Below are positions 35,784 through 47,312 of a stretch of 64,000 bases of DNA, in pieces. The stretch is from Aselliscus stoliczkanus (lineage: Eukaryota; Chordata; Mammalia; Chiroptera; Hipposideridae), in NCBI GenBank assembly GCA_033961575.1, contig CM066736.1, positions 82,298,852 through 82,362,851 on the forward strand. Direction: 5' to 3'. Both the position numbers and the translations under genes were made by a program. Position 1 is the stretch's first letter. Each line of letters starts with the position of its first letter. The notes under the pieces were generated by a model, which had not been told where the DNA came from, made no database searches, and saw only the letters and a program-made list of their open reading frames with translations.

Positions 35784-36440
35784 TAGTTGACATTCAATAT
35801 TATTCTACAAATTTTAGAAGTAAATAGGTTTCAGTGAATTTGATTTCTTTGAAAATCTGTTGGAATTTATGATATTGTTGATACTATTGATATGTATGAT
35901 ATTTACTTAACCTAAATTCTCATTTTCCCAGAACCAATTTTTTTAAATTATTATTATTAGTTACAAATGTACAAAACAATGAAATAGTTATCCTTTTCAC
36001 CCCTTACAAAGTGACTCCCCCCTTCCCCCACCCACTTACTAATTCTTTTAAAAAATATAGTTGGTATATAGTATTAATTAAATTAGTTTTAGGTGTACAG
36101 TATAGTGATTTGACATTTTTATACCCTATAGTATGATCACCTACATATTCTAGTACTCATCTGTCATCATACAAACACATCACAACATTATTGACTATAT
36201 TCCCCTTCATCTTTTTTTACCCATCCCCACCTCTGTCGCCTCTGGTAAGCATCCCTTTCATCTCTATTTATATGAGTTTGTTTTTGTTTGGTTTTGTTTG
36301 TTCACTTGTTTTGATTTTAGATTCCACATATAGGTGAAACTGTATGGTTTTGACATTTCTCTTTCTCTAACTTATTTTGCTTAGGTCCATTCCCATTGTC
36401 ACAGAATCACTTCCTCATTCTCTTTATATTAGAGAAGCAG
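35536..36440 (-). mobile_element. L1 3' UTR sequence, antisense, at least two fragments
   Basis: The first part starts 'aaattagtttcaggcataca' and has 'cctcacaaagtgataacccc'. A second start at about 35940-36120 ('agttacaaatgtacaaaaca', 'ttagttttaggtgtacagta') runs into 'tgactatattccccttcatc' and 'ttagattccacatataggtg'. These are antisense L1 ends, at least two copies or pieces. A (TA)n run occupies about 35739-35778. Confidence 0.8.
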
Positions 36441-36524
36441 TATGTTGTATTTGAATAAACTTAACTTGGTCTTGTAGAAGAGAAAAAGGAGAGGCCAAAG
36501 TTTTCTGTCTTACCAGAAAATGCT

Positions 36525-36720
36525 GAATGGTGCCATAGGTTACGGAGTAATAAATACCTAGTATCTAATCTTGGCTCCATGCTTATTCACTATGTGTCCT
36601 TGGAAAAATCACTTATTCTCTCTAGGTGTCAGTTTCTTCATCTGGAAGATGACCTAGTGATTTTCAAAGGTTCCTTCCAAACTTGACAGTTTGTGACCTG
36701 AGTAATCTTATTTAGGTTAA
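36525..36720 (+). mobile_element. MIR SINE fragment
   Basis: 'tatctaatcttggctccatg', 'tatgtgtccttggaaaaatc' and 'tctaggtgtcagtttcttca' in sense order. Confidence 0.75.
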
Positions 36721-37190
36721 GGTCTGGCCCATCATTTTGGCTTAATTGTTGTGCCATATAAAGAAAAGGAGGAACGGCGGTCTACAGTATCAATACATCA
36801 ATGAATTGCCCAAATTTCCTGCTGCCATACTTATATTTTAAACAAGCCCCTCCTAACCAACAACACATAATATTCTCAGGTCCTAGGACAGTAGCCATTC
36901 ATTCATTGCTTTGATATAGTCATGAATCTTCAGTTTTCCTTGGAATATCTAAGAGGTCAAGTTTGTGATGATCTTCAAACTGTAATCTAAGATTTCACAC
37001 CATCTCCCTTACTCATTGCCTCTGTCTTATATAGAATCTCTGATGAGTTGTTTATGCAACCCTAGACTCACCCCAGTGCCACACCAATATTAGTGTGGCC
37101 AGAGAGATACTGAAATATTATTTAGAAGGGTCTATAATAAATCTTGGTGACAACATAACCCAGAAAACCCAGGGAAAACCAAGGCATATG
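36721..37190. other. Unassigned sequence
   Basis: No gene or repeat recognised. Confidence 0.35.
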
Positions 37191-37194
37191 TGCA

Positions 37195-37700
37195 ATTTCA
37201 TGAACGCCTACCAGGTGCCAGCCACCGTTGTGAGAAGAATTTAAAGACAAATTCATTCTGCTCTCAGGATAACATAGACTAGACAGGAAAATAAATAAGT
37301 AAACACAATAAGTAGCGTAGCAGAATGTGATAAGTGCTATGACAAAACTGGGTGAAAATTGCTAAAGCAGCAGAGAGGAGTGGGGAATGTAATCAAGCTG
37401 AGGGAAACTATAATGAAAGTCTTTCTGAAATAGGTAACGTAGAGCTAAATTTCCAAGAACAGAAAGAAGTTATCTCAGTAGAAGGTAGGCGTGTTTGTGT
37501 ATGTATCTCACATATGGAACAGACAAATATGAAATAATTAAAGACCTAAGGAATAATATAAGATGGGTAAATTCATAAAATAGTTTTATACCTTCAATGG
37601 AAAACAGTAATCAATATGAGTAAAAATACAGAGAGCTTTGGGGAGTGAGAGACAAGGCTTAAAGAGCCAGTGTAAGCTTAATAAAGAAAAGCCCTGCTGG
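37195..37700 (-). mobile_element. L2 LINE fragment, antisense
   Basis: 'cctaccaggtgccagccacc', 'aataagtaaacacaataagt', 'gtgataagtgctatgacaaa' and 'gagagacaaggcttaaagag' follow antisense L2. The 61- and 65-codon frames here are incidental. Confidence 0.7.
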
Positions 37701-38178
37701 AATATGCCAGGCAATCTGGGTGTAGATGTTATCTTTAGGGAAATGGGAAATCTTTACATTTCACCAGGTAAGGTATATCTTACATGTATTTACCATACTC
37801 TCTCCCAGAAAAACCTCTCCTCAGAAGTATCTTAAGGGAATAATATGGATAAGTGACAAAAAGAAAGTGATGTCAGAATGTTCCTGGCATGTTTTTTTTG
37901 TTTTTTTGTTTTTTTGTTTTTGTTTTTTTATGAAATTAAACAGTGAAAAGCTGAAAACAGCTACATAGATAGTTTTAAAATAAAATAGTGTACATCCATT
38001 AAATGGACTATTCTATACATCTTGTGTTGACATGGAAAGCTATCCATAAAATATTATTAAATAAACAACACAGGTTATACTACAGTGTAAAGAGTACAAT
38101 CCCATCACTATATGCATGCATAATTTTACATGTATTAAAACATATGGAATGATATATTCCATAACATTGTGTATCCTC
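37701..38178. other. Unassigned sequence with T-rich repeat
   Basis: A (TTTTTTG)n-like stretch at 37891-37929. Otherwise AT-rich with nothing recognised. Confidence 0.4.
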
Positions 38179-38195
38179 AGGACCCATACTTTTTT

Positions 38196-38304
38196 CTTTT
38201 TTTTTTTCTGAGGGCAGTATCATTAGCCCTCATATGTGGGACCTGAACTGGGGCCGCTGGCTTCCCAAACCAGCTCCTAACCACTGTGCCACTTGGCCGG
38301 CCCG
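38196..38304 (-). mobile_element. Short head-only SINE
   Basis: About 95 bp plus tail, minus strand. It matches only the tRNA-like head of the long SINE at 56558 (GGCCGGCC start through the 'catatgagggc' block and 'actgccct'), then goes directly into an A-tail. The target duplication aggacccatactttttt flanks it (38179-38195 and 38305-38321). No AATAAA signal, unlike the long form. Confidence 0.85.
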
Positions 38305-38324
38305 AGGACCCATACTTTTTTTTT

Positions 38325-38703
38325 TCTTTTTCCATTTTTTTTATTAGTTTCAGGTGTACAATACAATGCAATAATTATACTCTCCACCCCCCAAAGTGAC
38401 AACCTCCCTCTCCCAGTTCGCCACCCCACTCCCCCCCTATATCATATTATCTATTACAATTTCTTTGACTCCCTTCCACAATATACTCCACATCCCGTGA
38501 CTATCTATATATTCAGTTAAAGTTGGCATTCAATGTTATACAGCATCAGCTTCAGGTGTACAGTGCAGTGATCAAGACTCTACTCCATCCAAAATTTCTA
38601 CAACGTTACTATATTCCCCGAACTGTGTTTCATATCCCTGTGGTAATATTGTAGTTGTCTATTTATGCTGTCTAATCCCTTCCACTTCCCCTTATCCCCA
38701 CCC
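38325..38703 (-). mobile_element. L1 3' end, antisense
   Basis: 'attagtttcaggtgtacaat', 'caccccccaaagtgacaacc', 'ttcaggtgtacagtgcagtg' and 'actatattccccgaactgtg' are antisense L1 3' UTR words. The sequence 'cccatacttttt' occurs on both sides (about 38309 and 38705), consistent with an L1 target duplication next to the SINE. Confidence 0.8.
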
Positions 38704-38716
38704 CCCATACTTTTTT

Positions 38717-39425
38717 ACATTGTATTTTGTTTGAAGTTTTTCTGGTAAACAAAAACAATAAAGACATTTATGTTTTTAAAAAGGATTCTGTAGCAAGAAG
38801 ATCGCTGCAGTTTATTATAGGGATTGCGATGCAAGAATTTATTAGTTGGAGCAAAAAAACTGAAGTGCGCTGTAACAAAGTCAGAAATTACAGTGTTTCA
38901 GACAAGCTATAAATTGATTTTCCTCTCATGGAGCAATTCAAGTTAAGTAGACTAAGCAGGTTCTGAGTCCACAAGTCACCAGGGACTCAAGCTAACAGGG
39001 CAGGTGCAATATTCTCAAAATCGGTATCAGAGCTTTTCAAGCCCTTGCCATTTCCAGATCGTGGGAAGAAAAGGGGAAAGAGTGCCCAAGACAAGAGTCT
39101 GTATTTAGATGACTTGGAATCTGCACACATCACTTTCTCTTTATGCTCATTAGGGAGGGTTTAGTTGTAGAATGAATTGAGGGTTGGGGGAAGGGTTATC
39201 AAGGAGCGAAGGATTCCAGACACTAAGATTGTTTTGCAGGCTGATACAGTCATCAAGCTAAGAGATGAAATCTGTTTTGTTGTTGTTTGTTGTTTTTTTT
39301 AAATGAGCCTCAGGTGCACAGAATTGAATTAATTGTCACTCGTAGTTCACAGTATATGCTGTCATCATTGGTTCATACAAGGTTCTTATTTGTTTGATTG
39401 TTTGTTTACTATAAAATAAATCACT
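38717..39425. other. Unassigned sequence
   Basis: No gene. A short antisense L1-like piece ('gagcctcaggtgcacagaat') lies near 39304-39325. Confidence 0.35.
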
Positions 39426-39464
39426 GTTCTACACAAAAACTAAACTGGTTGGCTTTTGTCATAT

Positions 39465-39478
39465 AATAAAGTACCCCA
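39465..39478. repeat. L1 target-site duplication, left copy
   Basis: aataaagtacccca, repeated exactly at 47313-47326. It marks the 5' boundary of the full-length L1. Confidence 0.95.
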
Positions 39479-39652
39479 GAGGCCGGGCAAGTGCGGGAGG
39501 AGAGAGAGGAGACGACTGTGCAGAGGTGCGAGCTGCACCCGCGTTCCCCAGGAAGCAGGGTGCAGAGCCCCGCAGCGGCAGGGCAAGATCAGTCCTGCAC
39601 CCTCCCGGCTCAGGGATCAGTCTCTGTGCCCACCGGGTCCCGCGGGGCATAA

Positions 39653-40236
39653 AGCCCTGAAACCCGGGAGCAGGGGGAAAACAGAGGACTCGCCCGCGGA
39701 GAAGCAGCGCGCGCTGGGCGGAGACGCAGGTCCCGGAGAGACGGAGCGGGGGATCGGAGCCGCGTGGAAGGTGCGCGCAGTCCCCTGAACCCGGCGGCAG
39801 TCCCTCCAGGAGCGCAGCAGGAGGAACGGCGCGGGGCGCGCACCGGCTCCAAGGCAGAAGCCTTAAACCCGAGAGCAGGGGAAACACAGGACTCGCCCGC
39901 GGAGACGCAGCGCGCCGGCCGGAGTCACAGATCCCGGAGAGACAGAGCGGGGATCGGAGCCACGCGGCACGGTGCGCGCAGTCCCTAAATCCCGGCAGAC
40001 CATTTGGGAGAGCAGCAGGAGATCCGCGCGGGCGCGCCCGGCTCCGGGCAGAAGCCTGGAACCGGGAGCAGGGGAAAAAAGAGGACTCGCTCGGACAAGC
40101 AGTGCGCCGGGTGGAGACGCAGGTCCCCGAGGCGGACGCGAGGGATCTTGGCCACGGTAGGGTGCGCGCAATTCCCTAAATCCCGGCAGACCCTTTGGGA
40201 GAGCAGCAGGAACTCCGCTGGAGCATAAGAGGCAAA
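39653..40236 (+). promoter_or_regulatory. L1 5' UTR tandem monomers, CpG-rich promoter region
   Basis: Three head-to-tail units start with an AGCC(CT)TG/AAACC-GGGAGCAGGGG block at 39653, 39859 and about 40053, so the periods are 206 and 194 bases; the last unit is about 184. Each unit contains 'aggactcgc', 'gagacgcag'-type text and 'ggtgcgcgca'. CpG is frequent (eight in 39661-39720). Mouse L1 promoters are built from tandem monomers of similar size. That these units are the promoter is inference. The GC-rich frames on both strands (up to 142 codons) are not genes. Confidence 0.8.
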
Positions 40237-40859
40237 GGCCTTAGCTTGAAACAGTGTTGGAACTGTGGCTTTGTTTATTTTATGTTTTTATTTTTTTTCC
40301 CTTTTTCTACTCTTGAACAGAAAGCAAAAAAAAAACGCAACCCAATAACTCACCCACTCCCACAAACTTTGTCCACCGCCAAGACAGTCTTAAACTGACT
40401 CCTGAAGAGGAGCAATAGGGGCAGACTAGGAAGATATCCTTACCTGCAGGGGTTGAGAATTTCCACCCAGTAAAGGCAGCAGAGTGAGACTACCCACCGC
40501 CCCCACCTTTAGGCAAGGCTTGGGAGGCAGGGCAGGTTCATCTGCTGAGGCACTAATTAACAGATTCTTAGCAGCAGGCTTTTGGTAGTGAGGAATACTT
40601 TAATACTCCACGGCTGTAAAACAAAAGTGTGCACAGAGACACTCATTTAGCCTTTGGGGGTGAAGCAAGCCTTGGGAAAGGCAAAAGCAAAAAGTCAGTG
40701 ACTTTTTAAAAAACAACAATAACACTTCACAACCACACTCAACTAAAGCAAACCTGCAGTGCCAGGATCACGCTAGGCATCAGGTGGCCTACTGTTCCCA
40801 CAAGGCAGCACAGGAATTTTTGTACAGCAGACAATCTGAAGAGAGGTTGGTGGACTTTA

Positions 40860-41430
40860 GCCTAGACCAGCACGGGTATTTTTTGTTTGATTGGTTTTAT
40901 TCTGTTTTGTTTTCCCTTTATTGGCTGCTTATCTTGGTTGTTTTTGGTTTTTATTTATATTTCATTATTATCATTTTTTAGTTTTTAATATAGGCATATA
41001 TATAGGTGTATATAGGTGAATATATGTGTCCATATATATATGGGTGTGTAGACAAATATATATATATATATTTTTTTTCCTTTTTCCTTTTTCTTTTTGT
41101 TTCTTTTCTTTTTGTTTTTTCCCCAGCCTCACTTTCTATCTTATTTTATTCATTCTTCTCACTTCTATACTTTTGCTGTTTTCCTTTTTTCTTCAAATTT
41201 TATTTTTTAAATTTTTCTTACTTTTTTATTATTATTTTAGTTTATTTTTATTTTTATTTTTTAGGTATAGCTAATCGGTTTCTCATGTTTATTCTATTTT
41301 TTTATTTTAGGATATTGTATTTTATTTTGTTTCCTCTTCTGTTATTATTGAGTATGTGGTTTTGTTTTGTTTCTGTTTGTTTTCTTCATTAGTATGATTG
41401 ATATTTCTGTACAAGTTGACTGTAGTTTGA
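40860..41430 (+). other. T-rich segment of the L1 5' UTR
   Basis: About 570 bases that are strongly T-rich on the sense strand, opposite to the A-rich sense strand of the L1 body. It includes a TA run at 41055-41070 and a long pyrimidine tract ending in CCCCAG at 41121-41126, which looks like a splice acceptor. The 128-codon phenylalanine/leucine-rich frame at 41006-41392 follows from the composition. Confidence 0.75.
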
Positions 41431-41968
41431 TGGTTGGTTGTTTTTAATTGTGCGAGCATTTGGTTTCCTTTGGTGGCTGCGGAGGTTGTTCTTGTTGATC
41501 TGTTATGCTCTAAAATCACTCTGCAGCAGTGGGTCCAAACAAACAGACACAAGAATCATCATACCCGGAGGCCAACTTTAGATAAAACCAGAGCATTTCT
41601 GGGTTTGACATACAAGAGTCACACCCAAAAAAAAGTTACTACAGGTACTAAGACCCATAGGGTCCAAGTTTCATCAGAGGGGTCAATCCTCTCACAGCAG
41701 CTCATAAACTGCAGAAGCTGCTGATCCTCACAGCTAATCAATCTGGGAGTCAATCCCACCTACTGAGAAAGCCAAAGTAATCAAAACTAAAACTTCAACA
41801 AGTGAGGACGCACGACACAAGGAACACCTCAGATACAAGCACAAGAGAATAGGGAGACTGAGTAATTCAAATATAAAGGACACACACCATATAAGTTTAC
41901 CCAGAAAAGACTGAGGAAATCTGGGGATCTATCTGTTATATTGAAGAAAACACAAAGAGTAAGCCAGA

Positions 41969-42844
41969 ATGGGGAGACAAAGAAACATAACACAAATAAA
42001 AGAACAGAAGAAACTTCCTGAATCAGTGGAAATAGAGGAAATAGAGGTAACCAACCTATCGGAGACAGAGTTCAGAACACTGATTATTAGAATGTTCAAG
42101 GAAATTAATGAAAATATAAAGAAGGATAGAGAAATCATGAAAAGCAACCAGCTAGAACTTAAGAACACAATTACTGAATTAAATAACAAACTTGATGGAA
42201 TCACTAGCAGACTGGATGAAGCAGAAAATCGAATCAGTGACTTAGAAGACAAAATAGCAGAGATCACCCATGCGGGTACAACAAAAAGAAAAAAGAATGA
42301 AAAACATGGAAAATAGTTTAAAGAGAGCTGGGGGACAACATCAGACGCAATAACCAACGGGTCATTGGAGTACCAGAAGGAGAAGAGAGGGAGCAAGGGA
42401 TTGAGAATATATTTGAAGTAATAATGTCTGAAAACTTCCTAACCTGGCAAAGGACATTGAAATACAAGCCCAGGAAGTGCAGAGAGTTCCAAACAGGATG
42501 ATTCCAAACAGGCCCACTCCAAGACACATTATAGTGAAAATGGCAAGGGTTAAGGACAAAGACAGAATCCTTAAAGCAGCAAGGGAAAGGCAGCAAGTTA
42601 CTTACAAGGGTACCCCCATAAGATTATCAGCTGACTTTTCTACAGAAACTTACAGGCCAGAAGAGAGTGGCAGGAGGTTTTCAAAGTGATGAAAAATAAA
42701 GGCCTACAACCAAGATTGCTGTATCCAGCAAGGTTATCATTTAAAATCGAAGGCGAGATAAGGAGCTTTGCAGAAAAAAATAAGTTAAGGGAATTCATTA
42801 CCACCAAGCCAGCTTTGCAGGAAATGCTAAAAGGGCTTCTTTAA
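41969..42844 (+). pseudogene. L1 ORF1 (RNA-binding protein), broken
   Basis: The first piece (41969-42316) starts MGRQRN and has a heptad-rich coiled-coil region (ITELNNKLDGITSRLDEAEN), as expected for the trimerising N-terminal half. It ends at TAG (42314-42316). The sequence then continues in a second frame (GDNIRRNNQRVIGVPEGEE, an RRM-like block) and a third (RPTPRHIIVKMARVKDKDRI, the conserved C-terminal domain), to a TAA at 42842-42844 after the 'ALQEMLKGLL' end. ORF1p is the nucleic-acid chaperone that packages L1 RNA. At least two frameshifts and one stop inactivate it. The 155-codon minus-strand frame at 41929-42396 is its shadow. Confidence 0.9.
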
Positions 42845-42892
42845 GTAGAAGAGAAAAACAACCTATGAAAGACTACGAACACAAATAAGAAA

Positions 42893-45800
42893 ATGGCAAT
42901 AAATACACACCTATCAATAATCACATTAAATGTAAATGGATTAAATGCTCCAATAAAAAGACATAGGGTGGCTGAATGGATAAGAAAGCAAGACCCCAGT
43001 ATATACTGTATACAAGAGACTCACCTCAGATCTAAAGACTCATACAGGCTGAAAGTAAAGGGATGGAGTAAAATATTTCATGCAAATGGTACTGAGAAAA
43101 AAAGCTGGAGTAGCGATACTTATATCAGATAAAATGGACTTTAAATTGAAGAATATAACAAAGGACAAAGAAGGACACTTCATAGTAATGAAGGGATCGA
43201 TCCAACAAGAGGACATAACTCTAGTAAACATCTACGCACCTAACATAGGAGCCCTAAATATATAAAACAGATATTGTCAGACATAAAGACAGAGATCAAC
43301 AGTAACACTATCATAGTGAGGGGACTTCAACACCCGCTGTCACTAATGGACAGATCCTCCAGACAGAAAATCAATGTGGAAACAGCGACCTTAAATGACA
43401 CATTAGACCAGCTGGATTTAACAGACATTTTCAGAGCATTTCATCCCAAAGCTACAGAATATACGTTCTTTTCAAGTGCACATGGAACATTTTCTAAGAT
43501 AGACCACATGTTAGGCCACAAAACAAGTCTCAATAAATTTAAGAAGATTGAAATCATTTCAACTGTATTCTCTGACCACAATGCTATGAAACTAGAAATC
43601 AATTATAAGAAGAAATCCGGGGAAGCTGACAAATAAATGGAGGCTAAACAATATGCTATTAAATAGTGAGTGGGTCACAAATGAGATCAAGGAGGAAATC
43701 AAAAGATACCTCGAGACAAGCGAAAATGAAAACACCACGACCCAAAATCTCTGGGATGCTGCGAAAGCAGTCCTAAGAGGAAGTTTATAGCAGTGCAGGC
43801 CTACCTAAAGAAGGAAGAAAAATCTCAAGTCAACAGGTTATCCTTACACCTAAGGGAACTGGAAAAAAGAACAACAAAAAGAGGCCCAAGGGAGTACAAG
43901 AAAGGAGATAATAAAGACCAGAGCAGAAATAAACAATATAGAGAACAGAAAAACAATTCAAAAGATCAATGAAACCAAGAGCTGGTTTCTTGAGAAGATA
44001 AACAAAATTGACAAACCTCTAGCCAGGCTCATCAAAAAAAAAAAAAGAGAGGACTCAAATTAGCAAAATCAGGAATGAAAGAGGAAATGACTACAGACAT
44101 CACAGAAATACAAAAAATTCTAAGCAATTACTATGAGCAACTATATGCCAACAAATTTGACAATCTGGATGAAATGGATAATTTTCTAGAAGCATACAAC
44201 CTTCCAAAAGCTAACGCCAGAAGAAACAGAAAATCTAAATACCCTGATTACTACCAAAATTGAATCAGTAATTGACAAGCTCCCAAAAACAAAAGCCCTG
44301 GACCAGACGGCTTCACAAGTGAATTTTATCAAACATTCAAAAAGAACTATCACCTATTCTTCTCAAACTATTCCAAAAAATCCAGAAGGAGGAAGGCTCC
44401 CAAACTCTTTTATGAAGCCTCTATCACCCTGATTCCAAAACCAGATAAAGACATCACAAAAAAGGAAAACTACAGGCCAATCTCCCTGATGAATATAGAT
44501 GCAAAAATTCTCAATAAAATATTAGCAAACAGAATTCAGCAATATATTAAGAAGATCATACATCATGATCAAGTGGGATTCATCCCTAGTGCGCAAGGCT
44601 GGTTCAACATCCGTAAATCAATTAATGTGATACACCACATCAACAAAATGAAGGATAAAGATCACATGGTCATTTCAATAGATGCAGAAAAAGCATTTGA
44701 CAAAATCCAACAACCATTTATGTTAAAAACCCTTAGCAAAGTGGGAATACAGGGATCATATCTCAACATAATAAAAGCCATATATGATAAACCTACAGCT
44801 AACATCATACTCAATGGGGAAAAGCTAAAACCATTCCCCTTAAGATCAGGAACAAGACAAGGCTGTCCACTTTCTCCTCTTTTATTCAACATAGTGCTGG
44901 AAGTTCTAGCCACAGCAATCAGACAACAAAAAGAAATAAAAGGCATCCAAATTGGCAAGGAAGAAGTAAAATTGTCACTATATGCAGATGACATGATACT
45001 GTATATAGAGAACCCCAAAGACTCCATCAAAAAACTATTGGAACTGATAGACGAATTCAGTAAAGTAGCAGGATATAAAATCAATGTTCAGAAATCAGTG
45101 GCATTTGCATATACCAATAATAAACTAATGGAAAGCAGAAATTAAGAAAAACTGTCCCATTTCCAATTGCGTCAAGAACTATAAAATACCTAGGAATAAA
45201 TTTAACCAAAGAAGTGAAAGATCTGTACTCAGAAAATTATAAGACATTGAAGAAAGAAATCATAGAAGATACAAATAAATGGAAACACCTACCATGCTCA
45301 TGGATAGGAAGAATTAATATAGTTAAAATGTCCATACTGCCTAAAGCAATATATAGATTCAATGCAATTCCTATCAAACTACCAAGGGCATTTTTCACAG
45401 AAATAGAAAATATAATCCTAAAGTTTATATGGAATCATAAAAAAGACCCAGAATAGCCTCGGCAATTCTGAGGAATAAAAACAAAGTTGGGGGATCACGC
45501 TACCAGACATCAAAACCTACTACAAGGCCACAGTAATCAAGACAGTTTGGTATTGGCATAAAAACAGGCACATCGATCAGTGGAACAGAACAGAGAGCCC
45601 AGAAATAAATCCAAGCATTTACAGGACAGTTAATCTATGACAAGGAAGCAAGAATTTACACTGGAGTAAAGATAGTCTATTCAATAAATGGTGCTGGGAA
45701 AATTGGACTGACACATGCAAAAAAATGAAACTGGATCATCTCCTTACGCCTTATACAAGAACAAATTCAAAATGGATTAAAGACTTAAATGTAAGACCTG

Positions 45801-46709
45801 AAACCATAAAAATCCTAAATGAAAATATAGGGAGTACATTTGCAGACATTACGCGGAGCAATATTTTTACTGATACATCCCTACGGGCAAGGGAAGTAAA
45901 AGAAAAAAATGAACATATGGGATTATATCAGACTTAAAAGTTTTTCACAACAAAGGAAACCATTAATAAAACAAAGGAAGCCTACTGAATGGGAGAATAT
46001 ATTTGCCAACGATATATCTGATAAGGGGTTAATATCCAAAATTTATAAAACACTCATGAAACTCAACACCAAAAAAACAAACAACCCAATTAAAAAATGG
46101 GCAGAAGATATGAAGAGACATTTCTCTAAAGAGGACATACAGATGGCCAACAGGCATATGAAAAAAAGTTCAACCTCACTGGTCATTAGGGAAATGCAAA
46201 TAAAAACCACCATGAGATACCACCTCACTCCAGTCAGAATGGCTATCATCAACAAATCAACAAACAACAAGTGCTGGCGGGGCTGTGGGGAAAAGGGGAC
46301 CCTGCTGCACTGTTGGTGGGACTACAGATTGGTGCAGCCACTATGGAAGTCAGTTTGGAGGTATCTCAAAGAACTGGAAATAGAGCTACCTTTTGACCCA
46401 GCAATTCCACTCCTAGGTATTTATCCTGAAAAAACCAAGACACTTATTCAAAAAAGTTATGCACCCGATGTTCATAGCAGCACAATTTACAATAGCTAAG
46501 ACTTGGAAACAACCAAAATGCCCGTCAGTAGATGACTGGATTAAGAAACTGTGGTATATTTATACAATGGAGTATTACTCCGCTATAAAGAAAAGAATGA
46601 AATCGTGCCATTTGCAATGATATGGATGGACCTAGAGAACATTTTGAGTGAAGTAAGTCAGTCAGAGAAGGACAAATACCATATGATCTCACTTATATGT
46701 GGAATATGA
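42893..46709 (+). pseudogene. L1 ORF2 (endonuclease / reverse transcriptase), broken
   Basis: About 3.8 kb, equal to a usual ORF2 of roughly 1,270 codons. The N-terminal apurinic-type endonuclease is visible (LNVNGLNAPIKRHRVAEW, CIQETHL), then changes frame near 43080 and again near 43270 ([13 protein letters not shown]). A 218-codon open stretch (44489-45145) carries the reverse transcriptase: [51 protein letters not shown] and the catalytic YADDM. The C-terminal piece (45909-46499) has the zinc-knuckle region [18 protein letters not shown], in which the final Cys of the family motif is Tyr. Stops and frameshifts make it inactive. The 140-codon minus frame at 44662-45084 is a shadow. Confidence 0.95.
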
Positions 46710-47312
46710 AAAACTGTATGAATGAGCAAAGTAAACAGAAACTGTCTCATAGATATAGAGGAAAAATCAGGGTTGCTAATTTGGAGAGGAATGGGAATGA
46801 GGGAGAAGGGGAAGGGATTAGACAGCAAAAATAGGCAACTACAATATTGCTACTGGGATAGGAAAAACAGTTTGGGGAATATAATTAATAATGTTGTAAA
46901 TATTCTGTGGAATGTCAGATGATCATAGGTCTTGTTAGGGAGACCATTTCATGGATGGAGTAGAGGTTTGATCACTGCACTGTATTACTAAAGTGGAGGT
47001 GGTATACCTACTGTAATTGAATATATATAGATAGTCACGGGATGTGGATTATACTGTGGAAGAGAGTCAGAGGAAGAGTAATAGATATGTATGATATGGG
47101 GGGGTGTGGGGGGGTGTATTGGGGGTGGGGGGGTTTGTCACTTTGGGGGGTAAAATGTATAACTATTGCACTGTGTTGTACACCTGAAACTATTGGGGGT
47201 GGGGGGGTTGTCACTTTGAGGGGTAAAATGTATAACTATTGCACTGTGTTGTACACCTGAAACTAATTAAAAATAAAATAAAATTTAAAAAAAAATAAAA
47301 AAATAAAAAAAA
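46710..47312 (+). other. L1 3' UTR with G-rich tandem duplication and A-tail
   Basis: After the ORF2 stop the 3' UTR has a G-rich tract ('gggggtgggggggt') at 47098-47134. A unit of about 74 bases starting at 47121 is repeated at 47195, each containing 'gtaaaatgtataactattgc' and 'gttgtacacctgaaact'. It ends in an A-rich tail with T interruptions. G-rich 3' UTR tracts are typical of mammalian L1; runs of G could form quadruplexes. Confidence 0.85.

Larger units (their letters stand above)
39479..47312 (+). mobile_element. Full-length L1 retrotransposon (7.8 kb)
   Basis: Complete structure: a 2.5-kb 5' UTR with CpG-rich tandem monomers (from 39653), a T-rich part, ORF1 (41969-42844), a 48-base gap, ORF2 (42893-46709), a 3' UTR with a G-rich tandem duplication, and an A-rich tail (47270-47312). 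The 14-bp perfect target duplication shows a target-primed insertion. It split an older repeat whose halves lie on either side. Both ORFs are broken, so this copy is not autonomous. It is longer than the roughly 6-kb human L1 because of its 5' UTR. Confidence 0.97.

Noticed and set aside
39459..39887. 142-codon minus-strand frame and overlapping GC-rich frames up to 110 codons
   Set aside because: They lie in the CpG-rich monomer region of the L1 5' UTR; high GC lowers stop frequency on both strands, and no domain is visible.
41006..41392. 128-codon frame rich in Phe, Leu, Tyr
   Set aside because: Produced by the T-rich L1 5' UTR segment; not a membrane protein with any recognisable design.
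41929..42396. 155-codon minus-strand frame
   Set aside because: Antisense shadow of L1 ORF1; the plus strand has the coiled-coil protein.
44662..45084. 140-codon minus-strand frame
   Set aside because: Antisense shadow of the L1 reverse transcriptase domain.
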